Assembly: GCA_031415055.1 (NCBI GenBank)
Contig: JANOQZ010000031.1
Span: forward strand, 1-64,000
Length of the DNA stretch: 64,000 nucleotides
Direction: 5' to 3'
From: JANMOK01 sp031415055
Lineage (GTDB): Bacteria; Pseudomonadota; Alphaproteobacteria; Rhodobacterales; Rhodobacteraceae
Shown: positions 53,055-61,743 of the stretch, one piece after another
Layout of the letters: every line of letters starts with the position of its first letter
How positions within the stretch are numbered: the stretch's first letter is position 1
Notes under the pieces: model-generated
Database searches by the model: none
What the model saw: only the letters and a program-made list of their open reading frames with translations
What the model was told of the DNA's origin: nothing
Program-made: the position numbers and the translations under genes

Positions 53055-54239
53055 TCAATCCGGCGCCCCCGCCCTTAACCACGCTCCCAGCACCGCCCGT
53101 TCCTCCTGCGTCATGCCGCTTTCATTGCCCAGCGGCATCACATTACTCATCACCGCCTGCGCAATCATCTTGCTGGCATGCGCCCGGATTTGATCGAAGT
53201 TGTCATACACAATCCCCCCCGGTGCTTCCTCGATCCCCTGGCGCGTTGGCGTTGCCGAATGGCAGGTGGAACAATGCACCGCGACAATCGACAGAGCCTT
53301 GGCCGCGTCCACCTCAACCACCACCTGATCGGGCCGCCACGTCGAAAACCACATCATGCCAATCGCCGTCACAATCACTACCGGCCATTGCCATTGCAAT
53401 GCCGCCCCATGTACGCCGGATTCGTGCAGGTAGAACCAAGTCCGTACCACTGCCCCAATGACCAATATCGCCGCAATCAAAATCCACGAATACGGGTGGC
53501 CAAAGGCCGAAGGATAATGGTTGGATACCATCATCAATATCACCGGCAATGTCAGGAAGTTATTATGCGTCGAACGGAGCTTGGCGATTTGCCCATATTT
53601 TGCGTGCGGCACCCGGCCCGCCTTCAAATCCTCGACCACAATCTTGGAATTTGGAATGATGACCAGAAACACATTCCCGGTCATCATCGTGGCAATCACG
53701 GCACCCACATGCAGCCATGCCGCACGGGCCGAGAACACCTCGCCAAACCCCCAAGCCAGCACCACCAGCCCGGCAAACAACACGCCAAACATCGCCACCG
53801 GCCAGCTTTTCAGCGGTGATTTGCACAACACATCATAGGCAATCCACCCCAAAGCCAACGACCCAACCGAAGTCGCAATCGCTTGCCAGACCTTTAGGTC
53901 CAACACCTCGCGGTCAATCAACAGCCCCTTGGCACCCCAGTAATACGTCACCACCAGCATGAAAAACCCGGTCAGCCAAGTGAGGTAGCTTTCCCATTTG
54001 AACCATTGCAGATCGTCGGGCATCCCTTCGGGTGCCACTTCATATTTGACGATATGGTAGAACCCACCGCCATGCACAGTCCAGTTTTCGCCCTTCACCC
54101 CCTTGGGCAGACCCTTGCGTTTCTTCAACGACCCATCCAGCCCCATGAAATAGAAACTCGAGCCGATCCAGCCAATCGCGGCAATGATATGCGCCCAGCG
54201 CACAAACAGGCTGATCCATTCGTGGAATGTGGCTTCCAA
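53055..54239 (-). CDS. puuD: urate hydroxylase PuuD (membrane, cytochrome c tail)
   Basis: A 394-residue membrane enzyme that oxidises urate to 5-hydroxyisourate. Eight or so membrane segments include WAHIIAAIGWIGSSFYFMGL and WESYLTWLTGFFMLVVTYYWG. The C-terminal cytochrome c has a haem site CSTCH (in VAVHCSTCHSATPTRQG) and an axial Met region (NVMPLGNESGMTQEERAVLG). TTG start at 54239 after AAAGGAGCGCGA. It is divergent from uraD, which acts two steps later. No 5-hydroxyisourate hydrolase gene is in the window. Confidence 0.92.
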   Translation of the reverse strand: MEATFHEWISLFVRWAHIIAAIGWIGSSFYFMGLDGSLKKRKGLPKGVKGENWTVHGGGFYHIVKYEVAPEGMPDDLQWFKWESYLTWLTGFFMLVVTYYWGAKGLLIDREVLDLKVWQAIATSVGSLALGWIAYDVLCKSPLKSWPVAMFGVLFAGLVVLAWGFGEVFSARAAWLHVGAVIATMMTGNVFLVIIPNSKIVVEDLKAGRVPHAKYGQIAKLRSTHNNFLTLPVILMMVSNHYPSAFGHPYSWILIAAILVIGAVVRTWFYLHESGVHGAALQWQWPVVIVTAIGMMWFSTWRPDQVVVEVDAAKALSIVAVHCSTCHSATPTRQGIEEAPGGIVYDNFDQIRAHASKMIAQAVMSNVMPLGNESGMTQEERAVLGAWLRAGAPD

Positions 54240-54295
54240 ATCGCGCTCCTTTGGCAGAACACTAGCGGCCTAACTTATTTGTCGAAAGCCCGAAG
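54240..54295. promoter_or_regulatory. divergent puuD/uraD promoter region
   Basis: Only 56 bp separate the two starts, so their promoters must overlap or face each other. No clear operator palindrome is seen. Confidence 0.35.
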
Positions 54296-54751
54296 ATGAC
54301 TAAAGACGAATTCGTCGCCCGCTATGGCGGCATTTACGAACACTCACCTTGGGTGGCTGAAAAGGCTTGGGGCAAGCGCGGAACCATTGCCTCCAAAATG
54401 TCGCGGATTGTCGATGAATCGGGCACCGAGTCGCAATTGACCTTATTGCGCGCCCACCCCGACCTTGGCGGGAAACTGGCGATGACCGCCGCCAGCACCG
54501 CCGAGCAAACTTCCGCCGGTCTCGACCAATGCACGCCCGCTGAATACGCCGAATTCTTCGCCCTGAACGACGCCTACAAAGCCAAATTCGGCTTCCCGTT
54601 CATCCTCGCCGTCAAAGGCAAACACCGCAGCGAAATCCTCGAAAACTTTCGTGCCCGCATCCGCAACGACAATAAAACCGAATTCGCTACCGCCCTCGCT
54701 CAAGTCCACAGTATCGCCCGCCTGCGCCTAACTGCACCAGAATCGACCTAA
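54296..54751 (+). CDS. uraD: OHCU decarboxylase (allantoin synthesis)
   Basis: A 151-residue protein for 2-oxo-4-hydroxy-4-carboxy-5-ureidoimidazoline decarboxylation. It has FVARYGGIYEHSPWVAEKAW (catalytic His), LRAHPDLGGKLA (second catalytic His motif), SAGLDQCTPAEYAEFFALND and KFGFPFILAVKG. It is divergent from puuD and completes the urate-to-allantoin route together with an unseen hydrolase. Confidence 0.93.
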   Translation: MTKDEFVARYGGIYEHSPWVAEKAWGKRGTIASKMSRIVDESGTESQLTLLRAHPDLGGKLAMTAASTAEQTSAGLDQCTPAEYAEFFALNDAYKAKFGFPFILAVKGKHRSEILENFRARIRNDNKTEFATALAQVHSIARLRLTAPEST

Positions 54752-54860
54752 CGAAATACCGACTCAAACGCCCCAAGCACCGATGGCATCCACGCTTGGT
54801 TAACCATCCTTCACTACGCTCACGCCACCGCAAACCTTGCGGTTAAAGGAGATGAGATAT

Positions 54861-54959
54861 GTGAAAGCTTCAAGGTACTACTTGCTGGCAATCATCCTAA
54901 TGGCGCTAAGCCTGATGGTGACATTGGCCCAGCTCTATCTGGACTTCAGTTCCGGATAA
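54861..54959 (+). CDS. 32-residue single-span membrane peptide
   Basis: A short frame begins at GTG with a good AAAGGAG nine bases upstream and encodes KASRYYLLAIILMALS, then LMVTLAQLYLDFSSG. This is a basic end, one membrane helix and a short polar tail. ATG at 54852 is in frame but too close to the ribosome site. I do not know a family. Confidence 0.45.
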   Translation: MKASRYYLLAIILMALSLMVTLAQLYLDFSSG

Positions 54960-54966
54960 AAAGAAC

Positions 54967-54995
54967 GAGGCCCGCGGATAACCCCCGCGGGCCTC
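54967..54995. terminator. strong GC hairpin
   Basis: The arms GAGGCCCGCGG and CCGCGGGCCTC form a perfect 11-bp stem around a 7-base loop. The T-rich side (CTTTTTATCC) follows when it is read on the minus strand; on the plus strand it directly follows the small membrane gene but lacks a T-run. Confidence 0.6.
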
Positions 54996-55194
54996 ACTAA
55001 GACAAGATATGTGTCATCTTCAAGATATGTGCAACTTAACCTCAATCCCCTAACATTTCAACAACAAAGCCCGCCACACTTACTCCCAAGGCAATACTTC
55101 CCAACTTGGTTAGCAGTCGCAAAACCTCACCCATAACCCTTCAGACCAAAGTCCATTTCCCCAAGCTCCAGCTTACGCTAACCTTGTCCCCAAC
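54996..55194. other. upstream region of sensor kinase gene
   Basis: These 199 bp hold no gene; presumably the promoter for the two-component genes lies here. No ribosome site of good quality is seen before the ATG at 55195. Confidence 0.3.
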
Positions 55195-56574
55195 ATGCTG
55201 ACTCGCCTTACCGCCTTATGGAACAAACTCAGCCTTGCCCGCCGCTTCGCCCTGGCAGCGGGGCCGGTGCTGTTGGCGGGCATGACCATCCTTGGCCTCT
55301 GGGTTTCAGGCCGCATCGTCGACGGTGTCGTCCATAATACCGCCGTCACAAGTCTGCTCTACCTCGACGGCATCATTGCCCCGTTGAACGACGAGCTGGC
55401 TGCCGCTGAACCCCCGCCAGCCGTCGCCCTGCGGGCACTCGACGAAATCTTTCACCGACCTGATATTGCCGTCCGCATCAAGGAATTCCGCATCTGGCGC
55501 GAAGACGGCACCTTGGTCTATTCCGGCGACCCCTCACAAAACGGTAAAGTTTTCCCCCCATCGGCAGACTTGAAAGCAGCTTTCGCGGGCCAGGTTATTG
55601 CCGACTACAACGGCTCGGACAGCACCGAAAATTTACCCAAACCGCTCGACCCATCGCTAATCGAAATCTATTCGCCCATCCGCGAAGTATGGAGCGGGCG
55701 CATCATCGCCGCAGCCGAAGTCTATCAATCGGTCGGTGAGCTGGACGCCGACCTGCGCAACGCCCGCTTGAGCACTTGGATCGTCGTTGCCGCCAGCACC
55801 TTGGCTATGGGGGCGCTGTTGTTTCGCATCGTCCTCAGCGGCAGTCGCGTCATCGAGGCACAACAGGTAACACTGCAAAGGCGTCTGGCCGACATGCAGA
55901 ATATGGCGAACCAGAACCGCGACCTGCGCCTGCGCATTCAGGCCGCTTCTGGCCGCGCCTCTTCGCTCAACGAACGTTACCTCCGCCGCATCAGCGCCGA
56001 TCTACACGACGGCCCGGCGCAAAACCTGGCCGTCGCCGCCCTGCGTTTGCACCGGGTTGCCGCCACGCAAGACCCCGACAAACGTAGCAGCGAAGTCGGC
56101 GAAATCCGCCAAGTGCTCGATGCCGCCATGCAGGAAATTCGCGGCATCAGTCGCGGTCTCGTGCTGCCAGAACTCGAAGACATGTCCTTGGACGAACTGC
56201 TCGAACGCGCCACCAACACCCACGAAAGCCGCACCAAAACCGATGTCACGTTGACCCGTCGAAACATCGAAAATGCCCAACTCGACCATCCGCAGAAAAT
56301 CTGCGTCTATCGCTTCGTGCAGGAAGGCCTGACAAACGCTTTCAAACACGGCGGCGGCAGCGGCCAGTCGGTCAGCGCCGAATTCGCCAAATCAACCCTT
56401 ACCGTCACCGTGTCCGACCTTGGGCTCGGCTCCGACACAGCCCAACCCGGCTCGGGCCTCGGCCTTTCCGGCCTGCAGGAACGCGTTGAAAGCTTGGGCG
56501 GTTCCTTCTCCTCGCAGCCCAATCAGCCGCAAGGCACCCTCATCACCATGCAGCTTAGTCTGGACCCAGCATGA
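55195..56574 (+). CDS. NarX/DegS-type sensor histidine kinase
   Basis: The protein has 459 residues. Two membrane spans (RRFALAAGPVLLAGMTILGL and STWIVVAASTLAMGALLF, about residues 15-40 and 195-215) enclose a periplasmic sensor of about 150 residues with a PAS-like pattern. A coiled coil follows, then a HisKA_3 dimer helix with the phosphorylated His in RRISADLHDGPAQNLAVAAL, and a HATPase with VQEGLTNAFKHGGG (N box) and GSGLGLSGLQERVES (G box). It should phosphorylate the adjacent LuxR-type regulator. Their frames overlap by four bases. The signal is unknown. Confidence 0.88.
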   Translation: MLTRLTALWNKLSLARRFALAAGPVLLAGMTILGLWVSGRIVDGVVHNTAVTSLLYLDGIIAPLNDELAAAEPPPAVALRALDEIFHRPDIAVRIKEFRIWREDGTLVYSGDPSQNGKVFPPSADLKAAFAGQVIADYNGSDSTENLPKPLDPSLIEIYSPIREVWSGRIIAAAEVYQSVGELDADLRNARLSTWIVVAASTLAMGALLFRIVLSGSRVIEAQQVTLQRRLADMQNMANQNRDLRLRIQAASGRASSLNERYLRRISADLHDGPAQNLAVAALRLHRVAATQDPDKRSSEVGEIRQVLDAAMQEIRGISRGLVLPELEDMSLDELLERATNTHESRTKTDVTLTRRNIENAQLDHPQKICVYRFVQEGLTNAFKHGGGSGQSVSAEFAKSTLTVTVSDLGLGSDTAQPGSGLGLSGLQERVESLGGSFSSQPNQPQGTLITMQLSLDPA

Positions 56575-57215
56575 CCCAAAAAACCCGCATCCTTGTCGCC
56601 GACGACCACCCGCTCTATCGAAACGGCGTGGTGATGACCCTGCAGGAAAACCCCAATTTCGAAGTGGCCGCCGCCTGCGCCGATGCCGACAGCGCCGTCG
56701 AACAAGCAGCCAAACTTGCCCCCGATGTGGCCCTGCTCGACATATCGATGCCCGGCAACGGCATCAGCGCCGCGCGTCGTATCTCATTGGCCAACCCCAA
56801 CATCCGCATCGCCATGCTGACGGTCAGCGAAGACGACGACGATGTCATGCACGCCCTGCAAGCCGGTGCGATGGGTTACATCCTCAAAGGCGTCGGCGGC
56901 GAGGAATTGATTGCCTTGGTCACCGATCTCGCCGAGGGCAAATCTTACGTCTCACCCAGTCTCGCAGCAAAGCTGCTTAAAGCCTTGCAATCACCCAACA
57001 AAAGCAAGAAACCGCTCGATGATCTTTCCAAACGCGAGGAAGACATCCTGCGCCTTGTCGCCCAAGGTTTCTCCAATAAAGAGGTCGGTAACGCTCTGGA
57101 TATCCAAGAAAAAACTGTCAAACACTATATGACGGCCATTCTGGAAAAGCTTCATGTCAGAAACCGCGTCGAGGCGGCGATGATTGCACGTGAAAATTGG
57201 GGAGCGAAAAAGTAG
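56571..57215 (+). CDS. NarL/FixJ-family response regulator
   Basis: The protein has 214 residues. The receiver domain has acidic DD at the start (LVADDHPLY), the phospho-acceptor Asp in VALLDISMPG, and Lys in ILKGVGG. A LuxR-type helix-turn-helix follows (LSKREEDILRLVAQGFSNKE then VGNALDIQEKTVKHYMTAIL). The ATG overlaps the kinase stop. Only 13 bp separate its stop from that of the convergent Asp-rich gene. Confidence 0.92.
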   Translation: MTQKTRILVADDHPLYRNGVVMTLQENPNFEVAAACADADSAVEQAAKLAPDVALLDISMPGNGISAARRISLANPNIRIAMLTVSEDDDDVMHALQAGAMGYILKGVGGEELIALVTDLAEGKSYVSPSLAAKLLKALQSPNKSKKPLDDLSKREEDILRLVAQGFSNKEVGNALDIQEKTVKHYMTAILEKLHVRNRVEAAMIARENWGAKK

Positions 57216-57228
57216 GCCGTTAGGCAGT

Positions 57229-57810
57229 TTAGGCCGCCAATAGCCCTTGCAATCTTGCGTAATCGTCGTCGGTTACAGCGCGATCAACTACCAAACGATT
57301 TTCCTCGTCGCGCAACACATAGCGCCCACCGCGAATTTCTTCGCGCCAGCCGTTGGCATAAAACAACTTTATCTCGCGCCCGCCATTAGCAATTTCAACG
57401 CGGGTTCCATCATTCAGAATGAACCAGCTCGCCCCGCCTGACCCACCATTTCCGCCAGAGCCGGAATTCCCACCGCCTGAATTTGACGATCCGCCATTGC
57501 CGGAGTTGCCATCGTCATCATCGCCGCCGTCATCATCGTCTTCGTCTTCGTCTTCGTCTTCGTTATCGTCCCCGCCGCCGCTGCCGGAATTGTCGTCGCC
57601 GTCGTCACTACCCGAATTGTCGTCATCACCACTGCCGCTGCCCGAATTGTCTTCGTCATCACTACCGTCATCGGCATTTGCAAAGTTCCAAGCCAGTGAA
57701 AGCCCAGCGTCATGCGACCCAATATGCAGTGGTACAACGGTAAAAAGCGCCCCAAGCGCAGCCGAGGCGAGCAAAGTCTTGATAAATCCGCGCCGGTTCA
57801 CAAAAGTCAT
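57229..57810 (-). CDS. Asp/Ser/Gly-rich secreted protein 1, Tat-type signal
   Basis: A 193-residue protein. The N-terminus is VNRRGFIKTLLASAALGALF, with a twin-arginine motif (RRGFIK) and hydrophobic core, probably cut near ANA-DD. The middle is a low-complexity run of Asp, Gly, Ser and Glu (about residues 45-125). The C-terminal domain of about 65 residues starts SWFILNDGTRVEIANGG and ends DDDYARLQGLLAA; it is shared with the next two genes. The ATG at 57810 follows GTGGG. The acidic run may bind calcium; function unknown. Confidence 0.65.
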   Translation of the reverse strand: MTFVNRRGFIKTLLASAALGALFTVVPLHIGSHDAGLSLAWNFANADDGSDDEDNSGSGSGDDDNSGSDDGDDNSGSGGGDDNEDEDEDEDDDDGGDDDDGNSGNGGSSNSGGGNSGSGGNGGSGGASWFILNDGTRVEIANGGREIKLFYANGWREEIRGGRYVLRDEENRLVVDRAVTDDDYARLQGLLAA

Positions 57811-57843
57811 CCCACTGTTTACGCACAATCTGCGCCGATTGCA

Positions 57844-57871
57844 CGCTGGGGGCGGTTTTCGACCCCCAGCG
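57844..57871 (-). terminator. hairpin after Asp-rich gene 2
   Basis: Nine paired bases (CGCTGGGGG/CCCCCAGCG) flank a 10-base loop, 19 bp beyond the stop of Asp-rich gene 2. There is no T-run, so it may be a weak or factor-assisted terminator. Confidence 0.4.
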
Positions 57872-57889
57872 CAGATTATGCCGTTAACC

Positions 57890-58423
57890 TCAGCCGTTGA
57901 TAATCGCTTGCAGCCGCGCGACATCGTCAGCCGTCGCTGGGCGTTCTTCGATTGTTGTGCCAGTTGCGTCCTTTTTCTCGTACACGCCGTTCTGGATTTC
58001 TTCTTTTGAACCATCAACATATTTCAGTTCAATATTCAGACCATCGCCAGAAATTTCGACTTTGGTTCCGTCGGGAAGCAAGAATTCGTTCGAGTCGTCA
58101 TCGCCGTCGTCATCGGATTCATCATCGTCGTCATCGGATTCATCATCGCCGTCATCATCGGATTCATCGTCGTCAGATTCATCTTCATCTTCTTCATCTT
58201 CGTCTTCGTCTTCGTCCTCATCGTTATCCGAATCTTCATCATCGCCATCGTCCGAGTCGCCATCGTCCGAGTCGCCATTTTCGCCATCGTCAGCGAAAGC
58301 CTGCGAAATCTTCAAAGAAACGCCGTCCTTGCCGTTAAAATCAAAGTAGAAAGGTGTGGCGGCCAACAGGGCTGCGAGCGAGGCGCTTGCCAACAATGTC
58401 TTGGTCAATTTTTCGTATTTCAT
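57890..58423 (-). CDS. Asp/Glu-rich secreted protein 2
   Basis: A 177-residue protein with a Sec-type signal (KLTKTLLASASLAALLAATP), a hydrophobic-to-aromatic strand, then AFA-DD. An acidic run of about 70 residues is almost entirely Asp, Glu, Ser and Gly. The C-terminal domain is FLLPDGTKVEISGDGLNIEL ... ERPATADDVARLQAIING. An ATG at 58423 follows AAGG (8 bases); an in-frame TTG at 58441 has no site. Closely related to protein 3. Confidence 0.65.
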   Translation of the reverse strand: MKYEKLTKTLLASASLAALLAATPFYFDFNGKDGVSLKISQAFADDGENGDSDDGDSDDGDDEDSDNDEDEDEDEDEEDEDESDDDESDDDGDDESDDDDDESDDDGDDDSNEFLLPDGTKVEISGDGLNIELKYVDGSKEEIQNGVYEKKDATGTTIEERPATADDVARLQAIING

Positions 58424-58555
58424 TTCCGGAACCTTATTCAAAAATTTGCCCGCCCAAAAGACGGATTTGTTTCCCCAACGCGATAGTCGCGCAAAAACCT
58501 GAGTAAATCTTCAGACTAAGGTCTGGCGATCTGCGGGACTTGGGATAAAAAATTC

Positions 58556-58592
58556 GACCAGCCAAAGCGATCCGTCGTCGCCATGGCTGGTC
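58556..58592 (-). terminator. rho-independent terminator after Asp-rich gene 3
   Basis: On the minus strand a 9-bp stem (GACCAGCCA/TGGCTGGTC) is followed by GAATTTTTTATCC, giving a proper hairpin plus T-run 35 bp beyond the stop of gene 3. Gene 3 is thus transcribed apart from gene 2. Confidence 0.72.
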
Positions 58593-58626
58593 TGGGGGCG
58601 TCAAATAGTCTGGCTGGACAAGCTTG

Positions 58627-59217
58627 TTACCCGTTGATCAAGGCCTGAAGCCGGGCAACATCCGCGGCAGTTGCCGTTCTTTCTTCGACGGTATTGTTAT
58701 TGGTGTCCTTGCGCTCATAACGACCGCCTTGGATTTCTTCTTTCGAGCCGTCCGTGTATTTGACTTCGATATCTAGGCCGCCGTTTGAGATTTCAACTTT
58801 GGTGCCATCCGCTAGGAAAAACTCGGACTGGCCACCCGTGCCACCGCCTGCAGCACCACCACATTCAGGATGCTCGGCAATATCGCCCGCATCGTCACAA
58901 CCACTGCCGCCGGGAATCCGCGGCTTGTCGCGGCCTGAACTGTCGCCGTCGTCATCATTGTTGTCGTCATCGCTATCGTCATCGCTGCCACCAGAGCCGC
59001 TGTTGTCGTCGTCATCGTTGTCGTCATCGCTGTCATCACTGTCGTCATTGTCATCACCACCGCCGCTGCCGCTGTTGCCGCCATCGGCAAAAGCCTGCGA
59101 GACTTTGAACGACAAACCGTCGTGGCCACCAAAGTCCAGCGAGATGGGCGTCAGCGCCAGAATTGCACCCAGCGATGCCGTCGCGAGTAATGTTTTGATC
59201 AGTTTGTTCATTTCCAT
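58627..59217 (-). CDS. Asp/Ser/Gly-rich secreted protein 3
   Basis: A 196-residue protein with a Sec-type signal (KLIKTLLATASLGAILALTP, cut near AFA-DG). Between it and the C-terminal domain are an Asp/Ser/Gly run and a small insert with two cysteines (GSGCDDAGDIAEHPECGG), absent in the other two. The C-terminal domain is FFLADGTKVEISNGGLDIEV ... ERTATAADVARLQALING. The start ATG at 59217 follows GGAGCTGAAA. Its own terminator follows, so each gene may have its own promoter. Confidence 0.65.
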   Translation of the reverse strand: MEMNKLIKTLLATASLGAILALTPISLDFGGHDGLSFKVSQAFADGGNSGSGGGDDNDDSDDSDDDNDDDDNSGSGGSDDDSDDDNNDDDGDSSGRDKPRIPGGSGCDDAGDIAEHPECGGAAGGGTGGQSEFFLADGTKVEISNGGLDIEVKYTDGSKEEIQGGRYERKDTNNNTVEERTATAADVARLQALING

Positions 59218-59418
59218 TTTCAGCTCCATTTTCAGGCACCCTGTTGGGCGGCTTTCAGTTTCTCTCATCCTATCTAAACGCGTCCCGCGCTGTTACATCC
59301 GACCAAGGTCTGGCCATCTTTCAGACCATCGCCAAAGCTGCGACGAAGCGCGCCCGCATTAAGCCTTCAATTCGGCGGACCGCCCCATTATAGAGACGCA
59401 AATTCCCGGAGTTTCCCG

Positions 59419-60210
59419 ATGTCGCAAGCCTCAGCCAACTTGAACGTGATGATCAACGCCGCCCGCAAAGCGGCGAAAAATCTGGTGAGGGATTTTGGCG
59501 AGGTGGAAAATCTGCAAGTCTCGCTCAAAGGTGCGGGCGATTTTGTGTCCAAGGCCGATATCAAGGCCGAAGAAATCATCCGCCTGGAATTGACCGAAGC
59601 CCGGCCCAACTATGGCTGGGTCGGCGAGGAAAGCGATCCCGTCAAAGGCGAAGACCCAACCCGCCGCTGGATCGTCGATCCGCTGGACGGCACCGCCAAT
59701 TTTCTGCACGCCACCCCGCATTGGGCCATTTCCATCGCCTTGGAGCACAAAGGCGAAATCGTCGCGGCGGTGATCTATGACCCGATCAAAGACGAAATGT
59801 TCACTGCCGAAAAAGGCCAAGGCGCCTGGATGAACGATCGCCGCATGCGGGTTTCCGCCCGCAAAGACTTGGCCGAATGCGTGTTTGGCACCTCCATCCC
59901 CTGCACCGGCCGACCCAACCTGCCCGAAACCTTGGGCGTGTTCGCGCGATTGGGCGTGCGTGCCGCAGGCCTTCGCTCCACCGGCTCATCTGCCCTCAAC
60001 ATGGCCTATGTCGCCGCTGGCAGGTTAGACGGCATGTGGGATTTCAATATTAAGTCTTGGGATATCGCCGCCGGTATTCTGTTGGTGCAGGAAGCGGGCG
60101 GGTTTTCCGTGCCGCTCACAGAAACCGGCCACATGCTCGATGGCGGTGGCGTCATCGCAGCAAATGCCAATATCCACGCCAAACTGGTCGAGGAAGTACG
60201 CCGCGCCTAA
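59419..60210 (+). CDS. inositol monophosphatase family protein
   Basis: A 263-residue metal-dependent phosphatase: FVSKADIKAEEIIR, GWVGEESDP (metal Glu), WIVDPLDGTANFLHATPHWA (metal motif DPLDGT), GLRSTGSSALNMAYVAAGRL and WDFNIKSWDIAAGILLVQEAGG. It hydrolyses inositol-1-phosphate or a related sugar phosphate. The ATG follows CGGAG. Confidence 0.92.
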   Translation: MSQASANLNVMINAARKAAKNLVRDFGEVENLQVSLKGAGDFVSKADIKAEEIIRLELTEARPNYGWVGEESDPVKGEDPTRRWIVDPLDGTANFLHATPHWAISIALEHKGEIVAAVIYDPIKDEMFTAEKGQGAWMNDRRMRVSARKDLAECVFGTSIPCTGRPNLPETLGVFARLGVRAAGLRSTGSSALNMAYVAAGRLDGMWDFNIKSWDIAAGILLVQEAGGFSVPLTETGHMLDGGGVIAANANIHAKLVEEVRRA

Positions 60211-60941
60211 ATCGGGTCGAGCTCGACATCGGCCTCCCCCGCCCGCAGCACCCCAACCGCTCGCTCCAAACGTAGCTGCGCCAAACCATAGCCGCCGGCG
60301 TTTGAATACAAGGTTCCTACCTCAACGCCGCCCGCCAAAACCGCAGTCCCCACCGACACCGGCCCCGATACCCGCACCCGCACCAGGCCTTTCCGCAACT
60401 CGGTCTTGTGCTTCATCCGCGCCGTCACTTCCTGACCGACATAGCAGCCCTTTTTGAAACTGACGCCGTTCAACCGCTCAAAACCGGCCTCCAGAATATA
60501 ACTCTCATCGGCAATCAACTCGATCCCGGTTTCCGGCACTGCCAACGAAACCCGCACAGCCTCGTCCAATTCCACCGAACTGTCCCCATACAAGCGCCAG
60601 CCCAAACCGACATGCCTCGGGTCAGCCACCACCCGCGCCCCATCGGGCCTTTCGCCCAAAATCTGCGCAACCTGCACGCCGCTCTCCTCAATCTTCACAT
60701 CCGCCCGCAACCGATACATCATCAAACGCTGCACCAACGCCGCTGCCCAATCCGCCTTGACATCAATCCAAAATCCAAGACCGTCACGCAGCACGAAGAA
60801 ATCAAACAAATACTTGCCCTGTGGTGATAAAAGCGCCGCATAAACCGCCTCTTGCCCCATGGTTTCAATCTCGTTGGTCACCAAATCCTGCAAAAAACGC
60901 TGCGCATCCCTGCCCGATACGGCCAACACCGCTCTGTCCAT
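60207..60941 (-). CDS. ygfZ: YgfZ/GcvT-domain folate-binding protein
   Basis: A 244-residue protein of the aminomethyltransferase-like fold: VSGRDAQRFLQDLVTNEIET, LLSPQGKYLFDFFVLRDG and the signature GVSFKKGCYVGQEVTARMKH (KGCYxGQE). It helps iron-sulfur cluster assembly and tRNA modification. The ATG at 60941 follows GAGGAAC; an open frame reaches 60980. The gene converges on the inositol phosphatase with a 4-bp overlap. Confidence 0.9.
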   Translation of the reverse strand: MDRAVLAVSGRDAQRFLQDLVTNEIETMGQEAVYAALLSPQGKYLFDFFVLRDGLGFWIDVKADWAAALVQRLMMYRLRADVKIEESGVQVAQILGERPDGARVVADPRHVGLGWRLYGDSSVELDEAVRVSLAVPETGIELIADESYILEAGFERLNGVSFKKGCYVGQEVTARMKHKTELRKGLVRVRVSGPVSVGTAVLAGGVEVGTLYSNAGGYGLAQLRLERAVGVLRAGEADVELDPI

Positions 60942-61007
60942 TTCAATGTTCCTCAAATACTCAATTCTAACATCGCACATTAAAACCGCCGCTGCTATTG
61001 ACCATGC

Positions 61008-61688
61008 ATGCCCGCGCCCTTGTCCATCATCATCCCCACCCTGAACGCCGCCGATAAAATCGGCCCCACCCTAGCCTGCCTCGCCGGTGCAATCGGCGAA
61101 GGGTTGATCCGCGAACTTATCATTGCTGATGGGGGGTCGACCGATAATATCGCTGAAATCGCCGATCACGCCGGGGCGGCGCTCGTCACCAGCGAGCCCG
61201 GTCGCGGCGGTCAACTGCGTTCGGCGGCTGAAATCGCCAAAGGCACCTGGATGCTGTTCTTGCATGCCGATACCGTGCTTGGTGACAATTGGCACAATGC
61301 CGTTGCCGATCATCTCGCACTGCACCCCAAAGACGCCGGCTATTTCCGATTGAAATTTGACGCGACGGGACTATGGCCCACAGTAATTGCCCAATGGGCA
61401 ACCCTGCGCTCACGCTTGTTCCACTTACCCTACGGCGACCAAGGACTACTGATTTCGCGCCGACATTACGACGCTATCGGTGGTTATTCCAACATTCCAC
61501 TTATGGAAGACGTCGCCATCGCCCGCGCCATTGGCCGCCGTTTGCGGGCGTTGGAAACGACCGCCACGACCAGCGCAGAACGCTATCAGCGCAACGGCTG
61601 GTTGCGCCACAGTTTGCGCAACCACATGCTGATGTTGCGTTATATGCTTGGCACCGATCCTGACACCTTGGCAAAGCGCTACAAGTAA
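61008..61688 (+). CDS. TIGR04283-like family 2 glycosyltransferase
   Basis: A 226-residue GT-A protein: LSIIIPTLNAADKIGPTLAC, IADGGSTDNIAEIADHAGA, GRGGQLRSAAEIAKGTWMLF LHADT (DxD-like metal site) and YGDQGLLISRRHYDAIGGYS. This is the short glycosyltransferase found near sugar or arsenolipid genes; acceptor unknown. No good ribosome site is seen before the ATG. Confidence 0.85.
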   Translation: MPAPLSIIIPTLNAADKIGPTLACLAGAIGEGLIRELIIADGGSTDNIAEIADHAGAALVTSEPGRGGQLRSAAEIAKGTWMLFLHADTVLGDNWHNAVADHLALHPKDAGYFRLKFDATGLWPTVIAQWATLRSRLFHLPYGDQGLLISRRHYDAIGGYSNIPLMEDVAIARAIGRRLRALETTATTSAERYQRNGWLRHSLRNHMLMLRYMLGTDPDTLAKRYK

Positions 61689-61743
61689 CGCGGCGTCAAC
61701 CTTTCGTAAGAATTGGTTTTTTGGCAGTCAAACATAACAGCTA

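Noticed and set aside
57480..59070. Short repeated units that could look like a CRISPR array or tandem satellite
   Set aside because: The repeats are codon-level Asp/Ser/Gly low complexity inside three coding genes; there is no constant repeat-spacer pattern.
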